Positions 26,561-33,300 of a stretch of 35,785 nucleotides of DNA are shown here, in pieces. Within the stretch, counting starts at the first letter, position 1. Each line of letters starts with the position of its first letter. The position numbers and the translations under genes are program-made. This stretch comes from JAVBPT01 sp031549455 (lineage in GTDB: Bacteria > Bacillota > Clostridia > Lachnospirales > JAKSVV01): positions 1 through 35,785 of the forward strand of contig JAVBPT010000067.1 in NCBI GenBank assembly GCA_031549455.1, in the 5' to 3' direction. The notes under the pieces are model-generated. The model was given only the letters and a program-made list of their open reading frames with translations, had not been told where the DNA came from and searched no databases.

Positions 26561-26589
26561 TTGAAATCAGATAAATTTTATGATATGAT
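26561..26589 (+). promoter_or_regulatory. Promoter of tRNA-Arg
   Basis: TTGAAA (26561-26566), a 17-nt spacer and TATGAT (26584-26589) place the start a few bases before the mature tRNA. Confidence 0.75.
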
Positions 26590-26600
26590 TAACTAGGTTT

Positions 26601-26674
26601 GCACTCATAGCTCAACTGGATAGAGTACTTGGCTTCGAACCAAGGGGTTGCGGGTTCGAGTCCTGCTGGGTGTA
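26601..26674 (+). tRNA. tRNA-Arg (anticodon TCG)
   Basis: A full cloverleaf can be drawn. The acceptor GCACTCA pairs with TGGGTGT (two G-U pairs) and the discriminator is A at 26674. The anticodon stem CTTGG/CCAAG encloses loop CTTCGAA, with anticodon TCG at 26635-26637, reading CGA. The T loop is TTCGAGT. CCA is not encoded. Confidence 0.95.
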
Positions 26675-26871
26675 GTTAAAGAATATGAAGATGGCTTCGT
26701 AGGCCACAAAATGAGATTATAAATACGATGGTGGGAGATCTACAGCGAATTCGGTTGTATCCGGAGGAGGGCTGACGAGTAGAACAGGAGATCCTGGGGT
26801 GTTTATGGGGAATTGGTAGAATTGGGATATGATAAATATAGGATTGGGTGAAAGAAAATAATGTATTTTTT
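26675..26871 (+). other. Region between tRNA-Arg and the nitrilase pseudogene, unidentified
   Basis: No intact gene. Short frames broken by stops have gene-like composition, for example GVYGELVELGYDKYRIG near 26799-26850, so this may be the remnant of another gene that decayed along with the pseudogene downstream. No family is recognised. Confidence 0.35.
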
Positions 26872-27557
26872 ATGAAGAGGAAATACCGCTTATTCAGATG
26901 AATTCAGGAAATGATAAAAATGTCAATATAAAAAAGGCCTTACAATTGATGAAGAGGCGCTGGTGGGTAAAACGGATATAATCTGTCTATCAGAAAAGTT
27001 CTTGTACTGTGGAGAAGAAAAAGTGGCAGAGATCTTTGACTCTCCAAATATTCAGATATTTGGTAATTTTGCAAAAACAAATAACGTAATATTATTCTGG
27101 GCAGCATAGCATGTACCACCGATAGAGTAGGCAAGGTGAAAAACGCCTCTTTTGTAATTGGGCGAGATGGAGATATCGTAACACATAATAAAATTTATAT
27201 GCATACAGTGGATAGAGAGGATCTTAAAATGAAGATGATACGGTAAGGGGCGAGGACTTAGGAATATTTGAATTAGATGGAGTGAAGATGGGCGGAGGTC
27301 TCTGTTTCGATCCGGGATTTCCCGAATATTTTAGAGAATTAACCAGAAGGGGCGCCGAAATCATTTTCCCGCCATCGAGCTTTTGAAAAATTACAGGAAA
27401 GATGATATGGGACATCTTACCACGAGCAAGGGTAATCGAGAAACAAGTTTACTTTTGTACTTGTAATCAAGCAGGTGAGGAGGGGGAGTTAAAGCAAAAA
27501 TGTGGAGATTCTAAATTCATATCGTATAATGGGGAGATAATGAAGTCCTCAGATTAA
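26872..27557 (+). pseudogene. Frameshifted carbon-nitrogen hydrolase (nitrilase superfamily)
   Basis: Joining successive frames gives a nearly complete nitrilase-superfamily protein: IPLIQMNSGNDKN, then KTDIICLSEKFLYCG (catalytic Glu), ILGSIACTTDRVGKVKN, THNKIYMHTVDRED (catalytic Lys), GGGLCFDPGFPEYFREL (catalytic Cys) and PPSSF, then VYFCTCNQAGEEGE to a TAA at 27555-27557. The frame changes near 26880, 26952, 27087, 27232 and 27386, each by one or two bases, with stops in the old frame. All three residues of the Glu-Lys-Cys triad are still encoded, so decay is recent, unless the breaks are assembly or read errors. A terminator still follows. Confidence 0.85.
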
Positions 27558-27578
27558 GAAATAAGTTATGGAATGAAT

Positions 27579-27613
27579 ACAGGGTTTTATATAAGATAGA
27601 GCCCTGTTTTTTT
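27579..27613 (+). terminator. Terminator behind the nitrilase pseudogene
   Basis: ACAGGG (27579-27584) pairs with CCCTGT (27602-27607), followed by seven or more T residues. Confidence 0.8.
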
Positions 27614-27727
27614 GTTTCCCTAATATTGGCTGAGAAGGACAAGAAGCCTAATGGGAGGATCGCATATTCCAATATTTTAATGTTCAACAAATATTAGTAA
27701 TAAATTACAAAAATATACAAAAAAGTA

Positions 27728-27756
27728 TTGACTTTTACTGGAAAATGTTATATAAT
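27728..27756 (+). promoter_or_regulatory. Promoter of the first riboswitch-transglutaminase unit
   Basis: TTGACT (27728-27733), a 17-nt spacer and TATAAT (27751-27756). The aptamer starts about 30 nt downstream. Confidence 0.85.
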
Positions 27757-27789
27757 ATACATATTAGTAAAAAATATACAGAAGTTACC

Positions 27790-27874
27790 TAAAATGACAA
27801 AGGCAAACTTATTGAAAGGTAAGGACGCAAAGCTAGATACCTAAAGCACACGCTATGGCAGGTCGGCTACCAAA
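27790..27874 (+). promoter_or_regulatory. c-di-GMP-I (GEMM-I) riboswitch, copy A
   Basis: The conserved GEMM-I elements are in order: GGCAAAC (27802-27808); a hairpin CTTATT/GGTAAG with GAAA tetraloop (27814-27817); GGACGCAAAGC (27823-27833); CCTAAAGC (27840-27847), part of the tetraloop-receptor side; and GGCAGG...GGCTACC at the 3' end. The aptamer ends only a few bases before the AAAGGAGGT ribosome binding site (27872-27880). No terminator hairpin is seen between aptamer and gene, so control may be of translation. Whether the ligand turns the gene on or off cannot be read from the sequence. Confidence 0.92.
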
Positions 27875-27884
27875 GGAGGTTACT

Positions 27885-28688
27885 ATGTTTAGAAGAGTAC
27901 AAAGGCTATTTACATTTACCATTTTATTACTTTTATTACAAACAGTTACATATGCCAAACCTATTGTCAATCTGGAAAATGTAAATCAAGGGATCGTGTC
28001 TGTAAAATATACCCAAAAGTCAGATAAAAAAATTAAGCTTATTATTGAGAAAGATTCAAAATCAGTTGTACATGATATCAAAAAGATAGATGAGTTTGAA
28101 GATTTTGCGCTCACATTTGGAAATGGAAAATATGTGGCTTTGGTTTATCGAAACATAAAGGACAACAAATATGAATTGCTACAAGAAAAGAGCTTCACAT
28201 TAAACATTGAAGATCCAAACACAGTTTACCTAAGGTCTACTCAAGAAATTAGTTTTAAGGAAGAGGATGAACCGATCCGATACATAAAAGAGAAAACAAA
28301 GGATATAGAAGATCCATTCGAAAAAATTGCGAAGATCCATCAGTACATCGTAAGTCACATTACATATGACAGAGAAAAAGCAAGAATCATTGAAAAAGGA
28401 TATCAACCCAATATTAATGATACATTTAGAACAAATACAGGGATATGTTATGATTATTCAGTTCTCTTTGCAGCGATGGCAAGAAGTCTTGGTATCGAAA
28501 CCAAATTGGTAAAAGGATATGCGAATTATGCGCCGACTACCTATCATGCTTGGAACCAAGTTCTGATCAATGGAGAATGGGTAACGATCGACACCACTTA
28601 TGATGCAAGTCTTAATAAATCAGGAAGCAAAGCGACACTGGCAATGATGAAGGATGATTCAAACTACATTGTGGTCAATCAATATTAG
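27885..28688 (+). CDS. Secreted transglutaminase-like cysteine protein, copy 1, under c-di-GMP riboswitch
   Basis: This is a 267-residue exported protein with a signal peptide at about 1-24 (…VTYAK). A beta-rich domain covers about 25-130. A transglutaminase-core domain covers about 135-245 with the triad Cys188 (TGICYDYS), His221 (YHAWN) and Asp236 (TIDTTYD). The family includes protein cross-linkers, proteases and peptide-modifying enzymes, so the reaction here is not known. The start at 27885 follows AAAGGAGGT by 4 nt; an in-frame ATG at 27855 lies inside the aptamer and is not a credible start. The triad residues occupy the same positions in the paralogue at 29379. Confidence 0.9.
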   Translation: MFRRVQRLFTFTILLLLLQTVTYAKPIVNLENVNQGIVSVKYTQKSDKKIKLIIEKDSKSVVHDIKKIDEFEDFALTFGNGKYVALVYRNIKDNKYELLQEKSFTLNIEDPNTVYLRSTQEISFKEEDEPIRYIKEKTKDIEDPFEKIAKIHQYIVSHITYDREKARIIEKGYQPNINDTFRTNTGICYDYSVLFAAMARSLGIETKLVKGYANYAPTTYHAWNQVLINGEWVTIDTTYDASLNKSGSKATLAMMKDDSNYIVVNQY

Positions 28689-28701
28689 AAAGTACATAGA
28701 G

Positions 28702-28731
28702 TGCTGTAAGAATGAATTACAGCATTTTTTT
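28702..28731 (+). terminator. Terminator of transglutaminase-like gene 1
   Basis: TGCTGTAA (28702-28709) and TTACAGCA (28717-28724) form a perfect 8-bp stem followed by seven T residues. Confidence 0.9.
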
Positions 28732-28740
28732 GTAAATAAA

Positions 28741-28760
28741 AATAGCCCGTGTGGGCTATT
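28741..28760. repeat. Perfect 8-bp hairpin
   Basis: AATAGCCC and GGGCTATT flank a GTGT loop. The A-rich left side would make it a terminator only on the minus strand, where no gene is seen. Confidence 0.5.
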
Positions 28761-28764
28761 TATA

Positions 28765-28943
28765 CATAATGGGAGAGAGGTAAAAAGACGATGTGCGCAC
28801 CTTGTGATATGTCTCTGCTAAAGTTGCAAAGAATCACGTTGGTGTCCGTATGGCTTTTGGCCACATGGTGGAATGATCACATGATCCGTTCGTTCGCTCG
28901 TCGCTACTTGAAAGCCACCCAACTAGCCCCTCTCCCAATTATG
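28765..28943. repeat. Inverted-repeat-bounded element of about 179 bp, possibly a structured RNA
   Basis: The left arm 28765-28780 (CATAATGGGAGAGAGG) and right arm 28927-28943, read in reverse complement, agree at all but one base and one gap. Inside, TGGCTTT (28851-28857) pairs with AAAGCCA (28911-28917), enclosing GATC-ACAT-GATC (28875-28886). No target-site duplication or transposase is seen. It is either a small mobile-repeat-like element or part of a folded transcript; a 66-codon frame in it is not convincing. Confidence 0.4.
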
Positions 28944-29017
28944 CCAGAAATATTGGTATGCTACCAAATGAAAAAATATATTAAGAATTAAAAAATAAAC
29001 GGTATTAGTAAATGGCG

Positions 29018-29036
29018 GATTTGATAATATCAAATC
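29018..29036. repeat. Perfect palindromic hairpin
   Basis: GATTTGAT (29018-29025) and ATCAAATC (29029-29036) flank a 3-nt loop, directly before the terminator-like hairpin. Confidence 0.45.
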
Positions 29037-29038
29037 TC

Positions 29039-29070
29039 AAAACAGATGTCAAGGCCTGAGGCTGTTTTTT
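29039..29070 (+). terminator. Terminator-like hairpin upstream of the second riboswitch unit
   Basis: AAAACAG (29039-29045) pairs with CTGTTTT (29062-29068) and runs on in T. It lies 10 nt before the next -35 box and would end any transcript coming from 28760-29036. Confidence 0.65.
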
Positions 29071-29080
29071 GCAAAAAATG

Positions 29081-29109
29081 TTGACAGTTGTATTTTTTTA
29101 GGGTATGAT
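29081..29109 (+). promoter_or_regulatory. Promoter of the tandem-riboswitch unit
   Basis: TTGACA (29081-29086), a 17-nt spacer and TATGAT (29104-29109). Confidence 0.85.
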
Positions 29110-29135
29110 TGGGACGGTTGTGAAAACACAACAAA

Positions 29136-29221
29136 TACCAAAATGATAATAGCAAACTTGCCGAAAGGTAAGGACGCAAAGCTAGGAGCCTAAAACGAAA
29201 GTGATGGTAGTCCGGTTACCA
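29136..29221 (+). promoter_or_regulatory. c-di-GMP-I (GEMM-I) riboswitch, copy B (first of tandem pair)
   Basis: It carries AGCAAAC, the CTTGCC-GAAA-GGTAAG hairpin, GGACGCAAAGC, GGAGCCTAAAAC and GGTAGTCCGGTTACC. It is followed by its own GGGGGT ribosome binding site and an ATG that opens only a 7-codon frame. It is very like copy C, about 140 bp downstream. Confidence 0.92.
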
Positions 29222-29235
29222 AAGGGGGTATACAT

Positions 29236-29259
29236 ATGTATGAAAAGAGAATAGTGTAA
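29236..29259 (+). CDS. Seven-codon leader ORF between the tandem riboswitches
   Basis: ATG at 29236 reads MYEKRIV then TAA (29257-29259), with GGGGG just upstream. The segment from the ribosome binding site through ATG-TAT matches the start of the transglutaminase-like gene at 29379, so it looks like a leftover of a duplication. It could be translated and act as a leader peptide; no proof. Confidence 0.4.
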   Translation: MYEKRIV

Positions 29260-29275
29260 AACGTAAAAAAGAGCT

Positions 29276-29363
29276 TTACCAAAAATGATAATAGCAAACT
29301 TGTCGAAAGATGAGGACGCAAAGCTAGGAGCCTAAAGCGCAAGCCATGGCAGTCCGGTTACCA
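29276..29363 (+). promoter_or_regulatory. c-di-GMP-I (GEMM-I) riboswitch, copy C (second of tandem pair)
   Basis: It carries AGCAAAC, the CTTGTC-GAAA-GATGAG hairpin, GGACGCAAAGC, GGAGCCTAAAGC and GGCAGTCCGGTTACC. The ribosome binding site GGAGG (29367-29371) starts about 4 nt after the aptamer, and the start codon is at 29379. Confidence 0.93.
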
Positions 29364-29378
29364 AAAGGAGGTATACAT

Positions 29379-30176
29379 ATGTATAGCAACTTGTTGCGTT
29401 TTTTTTATGTCTGCAGTTTCACTATTTTATTTCAAACGGCAGCATACGCAAAACCAGTACTAAATGAGGAAAAAATCAAAGAGGGAATCATTTCAATTCA
29501 ATATAAAGAAAAGACTGAAAAAAAGATTAAACTGATCATTGAAAAAGACAAGCAATCCATTACACACGATATTAAGAAAACGGAAGGTTTTGAAGACTTT
29601 GCACTCACGTTTGGAAATGGAAAATACAAAATTTCACTTTATAAGAACATTCGGGATAACCAATATGAACCGGTTATGGAAAAGATGATTATACTCTCAC
29701 TAAAAGATCCAAATAGTGTTTTTCTAAAATCGACACAACAGATCCATTTCACGGAGACAGACGAAGCGATTTTGTACATAAAAGAACATACAAAAGGGCT
29801 ATCGGAGGAAAAAGAGAAAATTAAATCCATCCACCAATATATCATAAATCATATTGCATATGATAGGGAAAAGGCGAAAATCGTCGAAAAAGGGTACTTG
29901 CCCAATATCGATGATACTTTCGCAACACAAAAAGGAATCTGCCAGGATTACTCGGTATTGTTTGCGGCAATGGCAAGGAGCCTTGGGATTAAAACCAAAC
30001 TGGTAAAGGGATATGCAAGCTATGCACCTACCACTTATCACGCTTGGAATGAGGTGCTACTAGAAGGGGAGTGGATAACGATCGACACCACCTATGATAC
30101 AAACCTTTATAAAAATGGAAGAACAATAGAGCTTGGAAAAAATCGTCAAAACTATCAAGTGGTCAATGAATATTAG
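29379..30176 (+). CDS. Secreted transglutaminase-like cysteine protein, copy 2, under tandem c-di-GMP riboswitches
   Basis: This is a 265-residue paralogue of the protein at 27885 with the same layout: signal peptide (about 1-24, …AAYAK), beta-rich region, and transglutaminase-core domain with Cys188 (KGICQDYS), His221 (YHAWN) and Asp236 (TIDTTYD). Most differences lie in the signal peptide, the first 140 residues and the C-terminal tail, while the catalytic stretch is strongly kept. Both proteins end in a VVN-x-Y motif. The ATG at 29379 with GGAGG 7 nt upstream is chosen over the in-frame ATG at 29346 inside the aptamer. It stands as a single gene with its own promoter and terminator, next to the giant SLH protein gene. 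Confidence 0.9.
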   Translation: MYSNLLRFFYVCSFTILFQTAAYAKPVLNEEKIKEGIISIQYKEKTEKKIKLIIEKDKQSITHDIKKTEGFEDFALTFGNGKYKISLYKNIRDNQYEPVMEKMIILSLKDPNSVFLKSTQQIHFTETDEAILYIKEHTKGLSEEKEKIKSIHQYIINHIAYDREKAKIVEKGYLPNIDDTFATQKGICQDYSVLFAAMARSLGIKTKLVKGYASYAPTTYHAWNEVLLEGEWITIDTTYDTNLYKNGRTIELGKNRQNYQVVNEY

Positions 30177-30184
30177 GAAAATGG

Positions 30185-30210
30185 AAAATACTGTAAATAC
30201 AGTGTTTTTC
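30185..30210 (+). terminator. Terminator of transglutaminase-like gene 2
   Basis: A 10-bp stem AAAATACTGT (30185-30194) with ACAGTGTTTT (30199-30208), one G-U pair, with T-rich sequence after. Confidence 0.8.
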
Positions 30211-30285
30211 ATTTTCTTCTTCTTTTTATTACTTTTCTCTATCGAAAAAAGGCGAAATAAAAAGGAGTAAATCCGTAAAAAGCCC

Positions 30286-30314
30286 TTGAAATTTTATAAA
30301 ATTTAGTATATATT
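30286..30314 (+). promoter_or_regulatory. Promoter of the giant SLH protein gene
   Basis: TTGAAA (30286-30291), a 17-nt spacer and TATATT (30309-30314). Confidence 0.7.
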
Positions 30315-30374
30315 GGAGGGGTAAAATGTTTACATAATAAATAACTTCAGAAAATATAAATCTAAGGAGGTAAA
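30315..30374 (+). promoter_or_regulatory. Leader with duplicated ribosome binding site and start, tiny MFT frame
   Basis: GGAGGGGTAAAATGTTTA (from 30315) is echoed by AAGGAGGTAAAATGTTTA just before and into the real gene. The first copy opens ATG-TTT-ACA-TAA (30326-30337). It is either a duplication relic or a ribosome-loading leader. Confidence 0.45.
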
Positions 30375-33300
30375 ATGTTTAAGAAAGGTTTTAAAAAGAC
30401 AATTGCAGCATTCCTTGTACTGATTATGTTAATACAAGTGGTTGCGCCTGTTCTACCAGTGCACGCGAGTCCAGCAGATTACAACACATTAAAAGTAAAA
30501 TTTGACTCGGTGAAGGAGGCAATGGAGGAACTTGACAGAAACATTACGGCTTTAAAAGCGTTAAACTCAACAGACTCTGCTATTAAAGCGGCGATTACTG
30601 CACTAGAAATAGACAGAACCACAAAAGTAGGGGCTCAAAGCTTGATCGATTACGATCTTGATACAGGGCTACAACTTGAAAAGTATCTGAGCACAACCTT
30701 TGCAAATGAGACGCTATATTTATGGACAACGGGAACCAGAGTTTCAGGTTCCGGGAGCGCAACAAAGAATATTCGAATAAAAGTGAGTATAACCGATCTT
30801 ACCACAGATGGATTTACAAAAAGTTATGAGGTAACAGGGTATACCAATATTATCCAAAAAGGAACTTATCGTTTTACGTTGGATGATACCACCAGAGATG
30901 CTTTGATCATAAAAGCAACATCCAATCTGAACACCGCAGTTGGCATTACAGTATCTAGTCCGCTTGAGGGTTTACTCGGTGGTTTGTTGACACCAATTGT
31001 GGGTGTAATCAATTCAGCAATTTATGACTTTACAAAAGGTCTAGATTTAGAATTGCCAATTTCAATTCCACTACCAAACGGAATTGTAAAGGCAGATTTA
31101 GAAGCCGTATTGAAAAATACAGGAGATTTATTACCAAATCTAATCAATAACATCGATCTAGGATTCTTATCGGATATTTTAGGAATCAACGATGCAAAAG
31201 TACTGGATTTGATTGAATTAAGTATTGGATGGGATCTAACAAACTATTCCAATGCAGCGGGAAGCGCAAGCTATGCGACAGCAGATTTGACAGCGAAGGT
31301 ACCACTTAAAAATCTTGCAGCCTTGCTTGATTTAATTCCAGATTTAAAAGATGCACTTGGAGCCAATATGTCTTATGTTATTTTGGCGGCAAGTTTGTTC
31401 CCGAATATATCCGTGGACATTAAGGTACCAGTAAAAATTCCTTTTGATATTTTATCAAGCGACGCATTTGATATTGACCTTGGTACTTATGATGTTGGAC
31501 CTGTGAAGTTTCCAGCAGGTATTGCGAAAGAAAATGTGAAAATTATTTTAGATAATACATTAACACAAAGTTATGATATTAATTTACAACAACTAAGCCA
31601 AATCTTACAATTAAAAAACGAGCTTTCTTCTATTACCATTTCAACAGACTTTAACCTAGATGGATATTCAAACAGAATAGGGAAACCTTCTAAAGTCGTT
31701 GGAAGTGTGTATGTGACCATTCCAGTATATGATCTAATGATGCTGATCACGGAGGCGCCAGCCGAAATCGTGACCCAAGCACTTTCAGCACTTGGATCAA
31801 TCGATCCAGCGATTGTAGATTTTATCACATCTGATGTGGTGGGATTCTTCGCGGATCTACTCAAAACCCTAAATTTGAAAATCAGGCTTCGTGCGGGTCT
31901 TGGGATTAATTTAGACATCATCGACGTGGCACAAAGGTTCAAATTAACCTTACCTGAAATCAGCTTACCAATCGGAACGGATATGACCATTGCGCATGAT
32001 ATTATCACCAAAAACGTTTCGTATAACTTTTTCGAAGTATTTGGAATTGTTATTCCGTTTACAATTAAAACAGAATGGCCGGCTGATCCGGCAACGCTTA
32101 CAACGGATGTTAGGCTTGAAGGAAAAATGTATGCAATGATTGGGAATGTAAAGATTCTGGAAGGAACCGTTATTGCACCAATTAAAGCAGTGGATATTTC
32201 TTTCACAAGAACATTTAACCTACCACAGATCACAATTATTGAGGGATTAACAGATGAAGAACTTTTGACTGTAAAGAAAAATTTAGAAGCAAGCTTCGAC
32301 GAAAAGTTAATCGAAATCTTAGGCAGAAATGTAAATATAAAATTTGATATGGTTTGGGATGAAGCAAGCTTTAAAGCATTGAAGACAGAAGGAAACTACA
32401 CTGTAACAGGAAATGCAAAGCTTTACCTAAACAACATCAAATTGGCAGATGTGACTGTCAATGCACCTGTTAAAGTAACAGGACCTGTGCTTTCGGGAAC
32501 CATCCGTCTACCAAAAATTTACTTACCGGTAGGGGTAGATGAAGCCACGGTGAATAAAGTATTAAAAGCATTAGAAGCAGACTATAAGCAAGAGCTAGGA
32601 AAACTTCTAGACATTCAATTTATTCTGAAAGAAGAACTTAGCTGGGATCCAATCGCAGCAGGATTACTAAATGCACCAGGTAACTTTAACATCACCGGAA
32701 ATTCTGTCATCAAATTAAATGAAATGAAGCTATTAAGCTACAATATTATTTTGCCAGTGGAAGTTGTGAGTATTGGCTTGAATCAAACCATCACACTTTC
32801 TGAAATCTTGATTCCGGAAGGCTTGAGCGATGCAGAACTGCTTGCATTTAAGAGCGTGATTAGTGCATCTTCCAATGACAAACTCTTTGAGATCTTTGGA
32901 AAAGATGTACGATTCACATTTAGCCTCACATGGGACGAAAATGAATTTAAAGCCTTGAAGACAAAAGGAAGCTATGTTCTCACAGGAGTAGCAACTGCAA
33001 AATTAAATAACATCGATCTTGCGAATATAACCATTAAAGTTCCTGTAAAAGTGGTTGAAGCAATTGTTGACTTTGATATCACATTGCCACAAATTGTGAT
33101 TCCAAAAGGAACCAATAAGGACATTGTAAATAAAATTCTAAATGAACTGAGCGCAAGCGCGAAAGATGAAATCGGAAAAGTAAAAGGCGTATCCTTCTTA
33201 ACAGACATTTCTGTTCAGTGGGACGAAATCACACAAGCAAAGCTAGATTTTGTAGGGGATTTCGTTCAAAAAGGATATGTTGTTGTACAAATTAACAATA

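Noticed and set aside
27855..27884. Upstream in-frame ATGs at 27855 and 29346 for the transglutaminase-like genes
   Set aside because: They fall inside the conserved 3' part of the riboswitch aptamers and have no ribosome binding site; both genes have GGAGG just before the later ATG followed by a good signal peptide.
28791..28991. 66-codon plus-strand ORF beginning MCAPCDMSLL
   Set aside because: It runs through an inverted-repeat block with nested stems, has only a weak and distant ribosome binding site and no recognisable domain.
31571..32233. 220-codon minus-strand ORF inside the giant SLH gene
   Set aside because: It is antisense to a clearly coding repeat gene, with low-complexity Ser/Ile-rich content and no ribosome binding site seen.
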